A stretch of DNA of 57,201 nt, from positions 1-57,201 of the forward strand of contig JBMNTU010000001.1 of the NCBI GenBank assembly GCA_050945895.1. Direction: 5' to 3'. The notes under the pieces were generated by a model, which was given only the letters and a program-made list of their open reading frames with translations, was not told where the DNA came from and made no database searches. The DNA comes from JBMNTU01 sp050945895 (GTDB lineage: Bacteria; Bacillota; Clostridia; Christensenellales; Christensenellaceae). Shown here one piece after another: positions 24,711 through 33,863 of this stretch. The position numbers and the translations under genes were made by a program. How positions within the stretch are numbered: the first letter of the stretch is position 1; each line of letters begins with the position of its first letter.

Positions 24711-25154
24711 CTAATCGTTATCATCCTGCCGGCCCTGCATAAAATCTTCAATTTCTTTTTCTTCCGATTTTTGCAGCTCCGTGTTATATTCCTCCAGTTG
24801 CTCTTCCCGCATCCGTTCGAGCGCTTTTTGCTCGTTCATCAGCTTTACAAGCTCCTGTTTGCATATTTCCACCTTTTGTTCCCACTCGGCAATGTACCTG
24901 TTTTGCTTGTCGATCTCTTCGTTCAGGTACTGGAAATAGTCTCCAAAATTTTTCAAATCCTGCCGGGTCATTCCGCTTTTACTTTTATCGTCATATTTCT
25001 CTTTTTCCTGAGCAAATTTTTGCAATAACTCCTGTTTGTTTCGTTTATGTTCGTCCAATATCCTAGTTAATTCTTTTAATTCCAGCCTTTTCTGTTTTTC
25101 ATCAGCCGCCTTGACATCGTACAACCTTTGCAGCGAAAATACAAATTTCTTCAT
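24711..25154 (-). CDS. fliJ: Flagellar export chaperone FliJ
   Basis: A 147-residue coiled-coil protein (MKKFVFSLQRLYDVKAADEKQ start) that escorts substrates and connects the FliI ATPase to the FlhA export gate. Composition is Lys, Glu, Gln and Leu throughout with no membrane segment. It directly follows fliI (three-base gap), which is the standard order. Confidence 0.9.
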   Translation of the reverse strand: MKKFVFSLQRLYDVKAADEKQKRLELKELTRILDEHKRNKQELLQKFAQEKEKYDDKSKSGMTRQDLKNFGDYFQYLNEEIDKQNRYIAEWEQKVEICKQELVKLMNEQKALERMREEQLEEYNTELQKSEEKEIEDFMQGRQDDND

Positions 25155-25157
25155 TCA

Positions 25158-26486
25158 TCAAACATTCCTGTCCTTTGTTATCTCGCGCATCATTTCTATC
25201 GTTTGCTCAAATGTCGATTCTTCGCTCACGCCCTGCTTCAAAAACCGTAGTATGGGCTCCCGGAGCTCAATTGCTTTATCTACACGTGCATTGGCGCCCT
25301 GCTTGTATGCACCTATGCTAATCAGGTCCTGCACATCGTTGTATTCAGACATAATGTTTCGCATAAAGCCGGCCATTTCGTTCTGCTCTTCCGTCACAAT
25401 TTCCGGCATAAGGCGGCTGACGCTTCCCAGCACATCCAGCGCCGGGTACTGGTTGTTATGCGCCAGCTTCCGCGAAAGCACAAAGTGTCCATCCAGTATG
25501 CCTCGTACCGTATCGGAAATGGGTTCGTTCATGTCGTCCCCTTCAACCAACACGGTATAGATTCCCGTAATGCTTCCCTTTTGCGACGTACCCGAGCGTT
25601 CCAACAGCTTGGGCAATATTGCATATACAGAAGGCGGAAACCCGCGGGATACGGGCGGCTCTCCTACCGTCATACCAATCTCGCGCTGCGCCATCGCAAA
25701 CCGCGTCAGCGAGTCCATCATCAACATCACATTATAGCCCTGGTCGCGGAAGAACTCTGCAATCGCCGTTCCCACCATTGCGGACTTCAGCCGCAAAAGT
25801 GCAGGCTGGTCAGACGTTGCCGTTACCAATACGGATTTTGCAAGTCCCACGTCTCCCAGATCCTTCTCCACAAAGTCCAGTACTTCCCTGCCGCGCTCGC
25901 CAACAAGCGTAATTACGTTGATGTCTGCACTTGAATGCCGTGCGATCATGCCCAGCAATGTGCTCTTTCCTACGCCGCTTCCGGCAAAAATGCCAATCCT
26001 TTGGCCTTTTCCCATTGTCAGCAGTCCGTCGATGGCACGCACACCAAGCGGCAGTGTATCCTTGATACGCACCCGCTCCAGCGGGTTGGGCGGCGCATTG
26101 TCGATCGCATAATGATCTGTTGTCAAAACCGGCCCTTTGCCGTCTATCGGCCTGCCCAGCGCATCCAAAATGCGTCCTTTGAGCGATTCCCCTACCGGAA
26201 CCCGGTATTCCTCGCCCGTTGCCACTACTTTATTTCCAACACCAATGCCTGCAACACTTCCAAAGGGCATCAGTATAACGCTTTGCTCTTTAAACCCCAC
26301 CACCTCTGCCAGCACAGCTTCCGCGCCAGCCTCGTTCGAGTAAATCTTGCAGATGTCGCCCATCTTTACCATCGGCCCTTTGGACTCCACCGTCATACCG
26401 ATGACTTTTTGCACCGTGCCCCGCATTTCCACAGGGTTGATCGTTTCAATTAGATTTTTATAACGATTTATTTTGTCTTCCAGCAT
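25158..26486 (-). CDS. fliI: Flagellum-specific ATPase FliI
   Basis: Hexameric ATPase that drives export of flagellar substrates, related to the F1 beta subunit. Walker A GSGVGKST at 169-176, the VGERGREV segment, Walker B-like NVMLMMDSLTRFAMAQRE and EPPVSRGFPPSVYAILPKLLERSG are all present. Length 442 is normal. Sits between fliH (14-base gap) and fliJ. Confidence 0.97.
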   Translation of the reverse strand: MLEDKINRYKNLIETINPVEMRGTVQKVIGMTVESKGPMVKMGDICKIYSNEAGAEAVLAEVVGFKEQSVILMPFGSVAGIGVGNKVVATGEEYRVPVGESLKGRILDALGRPIDGKGPVLTTDHYAIDNAPPNPLERVRIKDTLPLGVRAIDGLLTMGKGQRIGIFAGSGVGKSTLLGMIARHSSADINVITLVGERGREVLDFVEKDLGDVGLAKSVLVTATSDQPALLRLKSAMVGTAIAEFFRDQGYNVMLMMDSLTRFAMAQREIGMTVGEPPVSRGFPPSVYAILPKLLERSGTSQKGSITGIYTVLVEGDDMNEPISDTVRGILDGHFVLSRKLAHNNQYPALDVLGSVSRLMPEIVTEEQNEMAGFMRNIMSEYNDVQDLISIGAYKQGANARVDKAIELREPILRFLKQGVSEESTFEQTIEMMREITKDRNV

Positions 26487-26500
26487 ATTCTTCTTTCGGC

Positions 26501-27277
26501 CTATATCCCTTCCAGTGCATGCGCCAGCCGCTTCAGCTGGGTGGTAATTCCGGCATTAATCGTGCCGTACTCTGTTTCCACTATGCAATCTCCGCTTTTA
26601 AGCGACATATCCTGCCGAATCTGTATTCCAGAATTATTAAGCTCCTTTACAACCTCGCTGTCCGGGTCGGAAAACAGCCGTTCATATTCAACCTTACTAA
26701 CTTTTATCGTAATATTTGTCTGGTTTTTAAGCGCCAGCACCGTATTACGCACAATGTTCAAAAAAACTTCATCATTCTTGTTCAGCTCTACTTTAATGAT
26801 ATACTCGGCAATAAAAACCGCCAAATCCAGTACGCTGTCTTCAATTTCGCCAAACACAATATTCTTGGCGTCCCTAAGCGCTACAATCGCTTCTTCCGTT
26901 GCCTGCGCCTCTTTGCGACGCTCTTCCATTGCAGACACATGCGCCTGGTTTAAGCCTTCCTCATACCCCTGCCTGCGGGCGTCCTCCAAAATGCTCTCTG
27001 CTTGCACACGGGCCTGTGCTACAAGCTGTTCCGCCTGCTTTTGGGCATTGTCGATCTCTGTCTGCAGGGCTGCAAGCTCTCTGCGCTTTCTTTCAAGCTC
27101 TGTCTCCTGCTCATCTTCCTCGTCGGGCAATAGTTCCGTTTCTTCTACTTCTTCTATTTCTTTTATAGAATCGTTGTGCGCCACAACATCCTCAAACCCC
27201 GGCAAAACTACAACGCTTGCCGGATGCTCTCCGCCGCCCGTAACTGAATTCTTATCGATTCTAAATAATGAGGGCAT
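26501..27277 (-). CDS. fliH: Flagellar export protein FliH
   Basis: Regulator that anchors FliI. The N-terminus MPSLFRIDKNSV is followed by an acidic stretch (IEEVEETELLPDEEDEQE) and long coiled coil, then a C-terminal domain (LAVFIAEYIIKVELNKND; SGDCIVETEYGTINAGI), typical for FliH and related to V/F-ATPase E/delta subunits. I chose ATG 27277, with AGAGGTGG eight bases upstream; a GTG four codons earlier is less well placed. It overlaps the end of fliG by 17 bases. Confidence 0.92.
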   Translation of the reverse strand: MPSLFRIDKNSVTGGGEHPASVVVLPGFEDVVAHNDSIKEIEEVEETELLPDEEDEQETELERKRRELAALQTEIDNAQKQAEQLVAQARVQAESILEDARRQGYEEGLNQAHVSAMEERRKEAQATEEAIVALRDAKNIVFGEIEDSVLDLAVFIAEYIIKVELNKNDEVFLNIVRNTVLALKNQTNITIKVSKVEYERLFSDPDSEVVKELNNSGIQIRQDMSLKSGDCIVETEYGTINAGITTQLKRLAHALEGI

Positions 27278-28277
27278 CTTCCTCGCCACCTCTTGCTATC
27301 TCTATCTCGCCTTCGTCTTCCAGCTTGCGAATAACGTTGACGATCTTCTGCTGTGCCTCTTCCACGTCACGCACACGCACAGGCCCCATATACTCCATGT
27401 TTTCTTCGATCATTTCCTTCAGCCGCGAAGAAATGTTGGAATAAATCTTGCCCGATATCTCTTCGTTGTCTGCCGCGCCCTTGAGCGCCAGCGTCAACAC
27501 GTCGTTGTCCACTTCCTTGAGCATACGCTGAATCGCCTGGTCTGTCAGCTTTACGATATCCTCGAACACAAACATCTTGCGCCGTATTTCCTCTGCCAGC
27601 TCTGGGTCTTCCGTTTCGATGCTTTCCATAATATGCTTTTCCGTTGTCCTGTCGATGGAGTTCAGGATATCCACAATTGCATCCACGCCGCCTACCGCCG
27701 TATTTTCTTCCTGCCCGATGCTCGAAAGCTTACGCTCCAAGATATGCTCGGCCTCCCGGATGTACTCCAGCGAAACAGAGCTCATGCTGGCAATGCGCTG
27801 CACCACCTTTGCCTGCGTATCCTCCGGCAGTTCGGCCAGTATCTGCGCCGACTTGTCCGGTTCCAGGTAAGAAAGGATGAGCGCAATCGTCTGCGGGTGC
27901 TCGTTTTGTATGAAATTAGATATCTGCATCGGGTCGGACCGCCGGACAAAATCGAACGGACGAATCTGCAGCGACGACGAGAGCTTTCCAATCATCTCGT
28001 TCGCCTTGTCTTCGCCCATCGCGTCAATCAAAATTTCCCGCGCATATTCTATACCTCCCTCAGAAATATATTTCTGCGCAACACAAATATCATAGAACTC
28101 TGCCAGCACCTCGTCCCGCGTCTCCTTATCAAACGTACGGAGACTGGTAATGCTAAGCGTCAATTGCTCGATTTCCTCTTCTGTCAGGTGCTTGTATATT
28201 TCCGAGGAATAATCCTTCCCCAGCGCAACCATGAGGATAGCCGCTTTTTCCTTAGACATCAGCTTGCCTTCCGCCAT
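27261..28277 (-). CDS. fliG: Flagellar motor switch protein FliG
   Basis: Rotor protein that takes torque from MotA. The N-domain (KEKAAILMVALGKDYSSEIYKHL) binds FliF; the middle domain contains NEHPQTIALILSYL with the EHPQ motif for FliM; the C-domain (EDIVKLTDQAIQRMLKEVDNDVLTLALKGA) carries the charged torque ridge. 338 residues. GGGAGG precedes the ATG. Starts six bases after fliF. Confidence 0.97.
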   Translation of the reverse strand: MAEGKLMSKEKAAILMVALGKDYSSEIYKHLTEEEIEQLTLSITSLRTFDKETRDEVLAEFYDICVAQKYISEGGIEYAREILIDAMGEDKANEMIGKLSSSLQIRPFDFVRRSDPMQISNFIQNEHPQTIALILSYLEPDKSAQILAELPEDTQAKVVQRIASMSSVSLEYIREAEHILERKLSSIGQEENTAVGGVDAIVDILNSIDRTTEKHIMESIETEDPELAEEIRRKMFVFEDIVKLTDQAIQRMLKEVDNDVLTLALKGAADNEEISGKIYSNISSRLKEMIEENMEYMGPVRVRDVEEAQQKIVNVIRKLEDEGEIEIARGGEEDALII

Positions 28278-28283
28278 AGCGTG

Positions 28284-29888
28284 CTACCTCCCTTCGTCCA
28301 TCAACCAGTTTCGCAATATCTGCGCAACTGTATCCGGGTTTTTCTTGACCAGCGACTGAATTTGGTTCAGTGTATTGTCTTTGTTTTCATTCATCAGTTC
28401 TTCGATCGATATTTCGTCGTCCACCATTACATCCACGCGGTTCTTTTCTTCCTCGGCCGCAATGGCAGCCTGCTGCGCCGCCAGTTCCATTTCCTTGCGC
28501 CGCTTTGCCGTATTGGTAATCATGAATATGATGACAACAATACCGCCCACAATCGCGCCCAGCATGACGAAGAACTTGATCAACTCATTCCGTTCTGCTT
28601 CCTCTGCTGCTGCAATCTGCTCGTCCAGCGCCTGCTGCATAAGCGAATTCTGCTCAAACGGCATGGCCGAAACAGATATGCGCTCTTCTGCAACACCAAT
28701 TGCAGTTGCAATAAGCGTACGTACCTGCGGCAGCATCTCTTCCATTTCTTCGCCGCCGTCTATAATCAGCGAACAGGAAAGCTCACTGATCGTTCCCTGC
28801 GCTTTTTCGATTTGCTCGCGCAGCTCATTTACTTCCGCATTCAGCTCTTCCGTTACCTGGTAATAAACGGAATCCCCCGCCAGTTCGTCGATCTCCTGGT
28901 AGACAGGCGCACCGCCGTTCGTATCGAGCCCCGGCTCTCCCTCTGCGCCCATTCCTCCTAAAATACGCTCCTCCATCGTTTTCATGCTGACGATAATGCC
29001 CATGTTTTCCGCATCCTCGGTGGGAGGGGAAAGCGTGATGGATTCCGTATACGCCTTATCAAAATTCAATATTACATTTACGCTTGCAGACAGCTTCTCC
29101 GGCCCAAACACCGGCGACAACAGGTTTATGATCTGTTGCCGGAGCTCCTCCGACACCCTGTTTTGCAGGTCGATTTGCGTATTGACTGTTCCAGTTCCGC
29201 CTTCAGCTGTTCCCGATCCATACATCTGCATCGTAGAGTCGACAATTGTAATGTTCTCTTGCGGCAGGTAGGGAACGCTGGTCGCCACAAGCGAACGAAT
29301 CGCATCCGCGTCGCTGCTTGTCAGCGTAGCGCCCGGCTGCACCGTTACCATGACCGACGCCGAAGACTGGCTTCCATTTTTATCGGAAAGCACAAACGCG
29401 CTCTGCTCCGCTACATTCAGGAGCACAACGCTGTTTTTGATTTTGCTCATCTGGTTGATGGATGATGAGAGGTTTTGTTCCAGCTGTATTTTAGAATACA
29501 TCGCCTTATCGGCGTCTGTCGAGCCGAAAGAAGATGCGCTTTCATAGATGCTGTAGTCGATTCCTGCCGCTGTAGACGGAATCCCCTCCGCCGTCAACGT
29601 GTATCGAAGCTGGTTGACCTGGTCTTTGGGTACCATAATCGTACCGTTTGCCCGTGCCTTTACGTCCACACCCTGAGATTCGAGTTCTTCGTAGACCACT
29701 CCGGCATCCGCTTCGCTTAGGTTGGAATACAAAACGGCGTACTCCACCTGGTTGGCCATCGTCGCCACTACCGCAATTGCTACAATTGTCAGCGCGATTA
29801 CCGCTATTATGAGAATGCGCTGTGACCGCTGCGCTTTTTTCCATCCTTCAGACATTCTTTTCAAGAAGTCTGTAAACGCGTTATTCAA
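28284..29888 (-). CDS. fliF: Flagellar MS-ring protein FliF
   Basis: Forms the membrane ring on which the flagellum assembles. Membrane helices lie near residues 25-45 (ILIIAVIALTIVAIAVVATM) and about 440-460 (FFVMLGAIVGGIVVIIFMI). Between them are the ring-building motifs with GIDYSIYES, ARVMVTVQPG-like SASVMVTVQPGATL and FDKAYTESITLSP; the C-terminal tail IQSLVKKNPDTVAQILRNWL binds FliG. The TTG start has AAGGGGG six to seven bases upstream. It follows cheW after a 284-base gap, long for this operon. Confidence 0.95.
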   Translation of the reverse strand: MNNAFTDFLKRMSEGWKKAQRSQRILIIAVIALTIVAIAVVATMANQVEYAVLYSNLSEADAGVVYEELESQGVDVKARANGTIMVPKDQVNQLRYTLTAEGIPSTAAGIDYSIYESASSFGSTDADKAMYSKIQLEQNLSSSINQMSKIKNSVVLLNVAEQSAFVLSDKNGSQSSASVMVTVQPGATLTSSDADAIRSLVATSVPYLPQENITIVDSTMQMYGSGTAEGGTGTVNTQIDLQNRVSEELRQQIINLLSPVFGPEKLSASVNVILNFDKAYTESITLSPPTEDAENMGIIVSMKTMEERILGGMGAEGEPGLDTNGGAPVYQEIDELAGDSVYYQVTEELNAEVNELREQIEKAQGTISELSCSLIIDGGEEMEEMLPQVRTLIATAIGVAEERISVSAMPFEQNSLMQQALDEQIAAAEEAERNELIKFFVMLGAIVGGIVVIIFMITNTAKRRKEMELAAQQAAIAAEEEKNRVDVMVDDEISIEELMNENKDNTLNQIQSLVKKNPDTVAQILRNWLMDEGR

Positions 29889-30064
29889 AAAATGCCCCCT
29901 TCAACTTTTGCTGCATTTTAGACGCTATCGCATAGCATTTCGCATGGACAACTCCCCCCGGCTTTATCCTGCATTTCCCCGGCACCCGGGCACCACAATG
30001 CAACAACGTCCTGTTCAGTATTCACAACGAATTGGACATCTTGTCCCCAAACCTATCCTTATAA

Positions 30065-30154
30065 AGCCGAAAATCCCTTACGGGCTTTCCAACGGCCAGC
30101 AAGCCAGCCTATCCGAAAATTAGCCGCAAAATACCTGCGGGCTTTCATTTCCGG
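30065..30154. repeat. Pair of imperfect direct repeats in the cheW-fliF gap
   Basis: Plus-strand AGCCGAAAATCCCTTACGGGC at 30065 and AGCCGCAAAATACCTGCGGGC at 30122, both running on into TTTC, are imperfect copies 57 bases apart. On the minus (transcribed) strand each can fold into a short hairpin, AGCC...GGCT. The 284-base gap 29889-30172 otherwise holds no recognisable gene or clear promoter. The hairpins could be mRNA processing or attenuation elements; this is inference. Confidence 0.5.
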
Positions 30155-30172
30155 TATCATGTACAGAAAATC

Positions 30173-30658
30173 TTATTCATCATCCTCGTCAATAAAATCG
30201 CCAACGCCAATTACTTCGTCGCTCGACATCACAAGAATGGTTTTTTCCTTCAATACCGCCATGCCTTCCAAAAATTTTTCCGAACTCTTTGCATTCACTT
30301 CGGGCAGCGGATTTATCTGGCTCATTAAAATATCGATCACATCGTCAACCGCATCCACAATAAAGCCAACACACTCATCTTCCAGCGAAACCACAATAAT
30401 ACATGTGCGCTCTGTGTATTCCTTTTCAGGATAGCCCAGGCGAAGGTTTACATCGATCAGCGGAATTGCAATGCCTCGGACGTTTATAATCCCCTTCACG
30501 TAATGCGGAGCCGAGGGCACGACCGTCATGTGCGAAACACCAATGATCTCTGTGACCCGGTCTATATGTATACAGTAAAGTTGCTCGGCCACATAAAACG
30601 CCAAATACTTTCCGCTTTGTTCGAGCTCTTTTGCTTGTTTGGTTTGTTCTTCACTCAT
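30173..30658 (-). CDS. cheW: Chemotaxis coupling protein CheW
   Basis: Adapter joining receptors to CheA. The CheW fold is complete: LAFYVAEQLYCIHIDRVTEI, VKGIINVRGIAIPLIDVNLRLG with the conserved NxRG, and IIVVSLEDECVGFIVDAVDDV. Length 161 is normal. I use ATG 30658, with AAAGGA about 11 bases upstream; a TTG two codons earlier is possible. It follows cheA and precedes fliF after a repeat-containing gap. Two other CheW-domain proteins are in the window (CheV, CheW-CZB). Confidence 0.94.
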   Translation of the reverse strand: MSEEQTKQAKELEQSGKYLAFYVAEQLYCIHIDRVTEIIGVSHMTVVPSAPHYVKGIINVRGIAIPLIDVNLRLGYPEKEYTERTCIIVVSLEDECVGFIVDAVDDVIDILMSQINPLPEVNAKSSEKFLEGMAVLKEKTILVMSSDEVIGVGDFIDEDDE

Positions 30659-30757
30659 ACCCAACAGTTCCTTTCAGATCCGGGCGCATTTACCGGACGC
30701 ACCGGGCGCCGGATGCTTCCAATTATTTTGGCGCAACACGCTGCACAAAAAGCGCAG

Positions 30758-32908
30758 CTACACCAATATATTGTTGATATCTAAAATTAGCGCAACTGTA
30801 CCATCGCCCATAATACAGCATCCGCCGACACCTCTTACACTTCCCATCGACTTTGTAATAAACAGCGGCAGCGCCTTTATAACAGCTTGCTGCTCACCCA
30901 GAAGCTTATCTACAAACAGGCACGCAGAACCAAGCTCACTTTCCACCAGAATCATGATGCCATCGTTAAAGTTTGTGACCTCTGTCGGCATGCCAAAAAA
31001 CTCATGCAAACGGATGATCGGGTAGCATTCGCCGCGAATAATAATCAGCTCGTTGCCGCCCGGCTCCACAATAATCTCGTGCAGCCGCGGTTCCAGCGAC
31101 TCCCGGATGGAAAGCGTCGGAATAATATACATGGAGTCTCCTACCATTACCTTCATTCCGTCCATAATCGCAAGCGTAAGCGGTATGTGCATCGTAATAA
31201 CGGTACCCTGCCCCGGTTCACTGTCTACGACGACCCTGCCGCCAATTTTCTTCATGTTTTTGCTGACAACGTCCATTCCTACGCCGCGGCCGGAAAACTC
31301 TGTTGCCTGCTCACGCGTAGAGAACCCAGGCATCAACGTAAAACCATACGCCTCCTGGTCAGATATTTCATCAGGGGCTTTAGATGTCAGGCCATTTGCA
31401 ATCGCCTTTTCAACGATCCTGTCCCGATCCATCCCTTTTCCGTTGTCCTTCACGCGCACAATAACGTCGCCGCCCGAATTCCGGGCTTCCAGCGTCACCT
31501 GGCCTCTTCTGGGCTTGCCTGCCGCTTCGCGTTCGTCCGGTGTTTCAAGGCCGTGATCCATCGCATTACGGATCATATGCATCAGCGGATCGGAAAGATT
31601 ATCGATTACGCTCTTATCCACTTCCGTATCTTCACCGATAATAATCAAGTCCGCTTCTTTTCCTGTCTTTTTTGCAATATCGCGCACAATACGCTGCATT
31701 TTATGAAATGTCGCGGCAATCGGAACCATCCGCACGCTCATTACAACATCCTGCAGCTCGTTGGTCAGCTTCCGCAGCCGTCTGGCCTGCATTTCAAAAT
31801 TTTCCAGCTTCAAATCGACAATATCCGGGTTTTTAGTCACCATCGCCTCAGTTGTCACAATTTCACCAACCAAGTTCATCAGCTTGTCGATCTTGTTGAC
31901 GTTCACGCTAATAAAGCTTTGTCTTGTAGATGTCTTTTCCGTTCCTTGCGCCGCCGCTGCAGCTTCCTGTTTGGCCGCAGGCGGTGCGGGAGTTTGCGCA
32001 ACGGGTGCTGCCGCAGGCTCATCTACCACATCTGCCGGCGGTTCTTCTTGAGCTTCTGGCTTTTCTTCGTCCGCTTCCGCAACATCTTCAGCCGGTTTTT
32101 CAGGCGCCTTCACATCCAACTCGCTCATTTCGAACGACTTCATAAACATCGTTTCGTCAATTCTTTGCCGCACAACTTCGGCATTTCCCTCCGTTGCCGA
32201 GAATACAATCGTAAGGCCGTCTTTTACAATCTCCTCATCATGGTTTTCATCCAGGTCTTCGGGAAGCGTCATGCAATCCGCACAGCACTCCGCAATAGAA
32301 GATACCACGCCATATGCGCGAATCGTTTCCATCTGGCAGTCGTCATCAAAGAAAAGCTTCACCTGATAAACCTTGTCATCCTCATTTCGCTCCAGCTTTT
32401 CCCCAATTTCCAAAACCTTAGCGTCCGCTTCACCGCTTTCGCTTGCCGCCGCTTCGCTGCCCGCCTGCTGTTCCCCGTCGCCTGCAGGCGCTGCCTCAGC
32501 CGAAACTTCGCCGCCGGAGGAAAGCGTATCGTACATCGTGCGCAGTTCCACTACAAGTTCGTCGGCGTTTCCATCAGGCTGGTCTCCCTGCTCCACCTTA
32601 CGAATCTCTTCCATAAAAAAGTCGATTGCTTCAAGAACAATATCAAAAATCCGCGCCCATGCCGAATCAGGCGCGCCATTATCCCTAATATAAGAAAACA
32701 GGTCTTCTATGGCATGCGCAAGCTTTGTTATGCTGTCAAACCCCATCATAGCAGACGAGCCTTTTATGGTATGCATAACGCGAAATGTTTCATTGACCTG
32801 TTCGTCGGACAATGAGGCGTTTTTTTCACCGCCTAAAAGCAACCCTTCCAGCTGCTCCAGCAATTGCGTGTTTTCAAGCACATATATTTCCTGCATGGAT
32901 TCGTCCAT
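30758..32908 (-). CDS. cheA: Chemotaxis histidine kinase CheA
   Basis: Kinase of the receptor array. Domains in order: P1 phosphotransfer with His46 in RVMHTIKGSSAMMGF; P2-like region near residues 195-275 (YQVKLFFDDDCQME) for CheY docking; an Ala/Pro-rich linker; P3 dimerisation (INVNKIDKLMNLVGEI); P4 ATPase with DPLMHMIRNAMDHGLE, VKDNGKGMD and FSGRGVGMDVV; P5 CheW-like end. Length 716. ATG 32908 has AGAGG eight bases upstream; GTG and ATG codons just before overlap that SD. Since CheB here lacks a receiver, the phosphate targets in the window would be CheY and CheV. Confidence 0.96.
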   Translation of the reverse strand: MDESMQEIYVLENTQLLEQLEGLLLGGEKNASLSDEQVNETFRVMHTIKGSSAMMGFDSITKLAHAIEDLFSYIRDNGAPDSAWARIFDIVLEAIDFFMEEIRKVEQGDQPDGNADELVVELRTMYDTLSSGGEVSAEAAPAGDGEQQAGSEAAASESGEADAKVLEIGEKLERNEDDKVYQVKLFFDDDCQMETIRAYGVVSSIAECCADCMTLPEDLDENHDEEIVKDGLTIVFSATEGNAEVVRQRIDETMFMKSFEMSELDVKAPEKPAEDVAEADEEKPEAQEEPPADVVDEPAAAPVAQTPAPPAAKQEAAAAAQGTEKTSTRQSFISVNVNKIDKLMNLVGEIVTTEAMVTKNPDIVDLKLENFEMQARRLRKLTNELQDVVMSVRMVPIAATFHKMQRIVRDIAKKTGKEADLIIIGEDTEVDKSVIDNLSDPLMHMIRNAMDHGLETPDEREAAGKPRRGQVTLEARNSGGDVIVRVKDNGKGMDRDRIVEKAIANGLTSKAPDEISDQEAYGFTLMPGFSTREQATEFSGRGVGMDVVSKNMKKIGGRVVVDSEPGQGTVITMHIPLTLAIMDGMKVMVGDSMYIIPTLSIRESLEPRLHEIIVEPGGNELIIIRGECYPIIRLHEFFGMPTEVTNFNDGIMILVESELGSACLFVDKLLGEQQAVIKALPLFITKSMGSVRGVGGCCIMGDGTVALILDINNILV

Positions 32909-32981
32909 GAACATCACCTCTTAACTGTTGCCACACCCAAAACAGGTGCGTCTGCCAAAACGATACCAAAGCAAATTGGCA

Positions 32982-33338
32982 TTACTTGAATTTGCTCAGT
33001 GCAGCGATAATGATTTCTTCTTTAAATGGCTTTACCACAAAACCCTTCGCTCCCAAAACAACAGATTCCTTTACCATTGTTTCCTGTCCAAGTGCAGAAA
33101 CCATTACAACATTTGAGCCAGGGCTGACTTTTACGATTTCCTTCAAAGCATCGATCCCCGACATCTCAGGCATCGTAATATCCAGTGTAACGATATCTGG
33201 TTGCAGCTCGGTGCATTTTTGCACTGCCTGTACACCATTCTCCGCCTCGCCGACAACTTCGAACCCATTCTTCGTAAGCATATTTTTCAGCGTCAGCCTC
33301 ATAAAAGCCGCGTCGTCCACAACCAATACGGTTTTCAT
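32982..33338 (-). CDS. cheY: Chemotaxis response regulator CheY
   Basis: Single receiver domain of 118 residues: acidic pair Asp8-Asp9, phospho-acceptor Asp53 in LDITMPEMSG, Ser81 in MVSALGQ (switch Thr/Ser position) and Lys103 in VVKPF. CheY-P binds FliM and FliY. ATG 33338 has GGGAGG seven bases upstream; an in-frame start five codons earlier would overlap that SD. It lies between cheD and cheA. Confidence 0.96.
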   Translation of the reverse strand: MKTVLVVDDAAFMRLTLKNMLTKNGFEVVGEAENGVQAVQKCTELQPDIVTLDITMPEMSGIDALKEIVKVSPGSNVVMVSALGQETMVKESVVLGAKGFVVKPFKEEIIIAALSKFK

Positions 33339-33379
33339 ATAACATCCTCCCAAAATTCTTTGATATTTTTCGTGATCAT

Positions 33380-33862
33380 TTATATTACCTTTACGCCTTT
33401 GCCTACCGTTTTAATTTCGAGGGATCCGTCTTCCGTCCGAAGCGTAATCGTCCTTCCGTATGTTCCCCCCAGGTCTTCCGCAATAATGGGGATCCTGAGT
33501 TTCAAAACGGCCATTTTGCTCACAAAGGCATTTCTCTGCCCGACCTTCAGTGTGTCATTCGTGGTATTGATGTTTCCAAACATATGCGCGCCGCCCGCCA
33601 GCTTGGCCACAATATGCGGCCTCGAAGCTCCCTGCGCAATCATCTTGTTCAAAAGCTCTTCCGGGCCGGTGTCCGCAAATTTCGCGCGGTTGACCTCCGT
33701 CGCCTTGGTCGAGTCTGGCAACACAACGTGCACCATACCACCAATCTTATTTACTTTATCATAAAGCACGATCCCCACGCAAGAGCCAAGTCCCAAAGTT
33801 ACAATTGTTTCGGGTTGCTTGACGACGCCGAGTTCCGCCATACCAATGATAACATTTTTCAT
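33380..33862 (-). CDS. cheD: Chemoreceptor glutamine deamidase CheD
   Basis: Deamidates receptor glutamines and binds CheC. The catalytic Cys28 in GLGSCVGIVLYD and His45 in GGMVHVVLPD are both present at the usual spacing. Length 160 is normal. It follows cheC with one base between the reading frames, so translation is coupled and the CheC-CheD partners are made together. Confidence 0.96.
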   Translation of the reverse strand: MKNVIIGMAELGVVKQPETIVTLGLGSCVGIVLYDKVNKIGGMVHVVLPDSTKATEVNRAKFADTGPEELLNKMIAQGASRPHIVAKLAGGAHMFGNINTTNDTLKVGQRNAFVSKMAVLKLRIPIIAEDLGGTYGRTITLRTEDGSLEIKTVGKGVKVI

Positions 33863-33863
33863 C

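Noticed and set aside
26541..28961. Plus-strand open frame of 806 codons opposite fliH, fliG and fliF
   Set aside because: It lies antisense to three certain genes, is rich in Ser, Leu, Arg and His without domain motifs, and arises from the codon bias of the opposite strand.
30887..32815. Plus-strand open frame of 642 codons opposite cheA
   Set aside because: Antisense shadow; the minus strand encodes a complete CheA with all kinase motifs.
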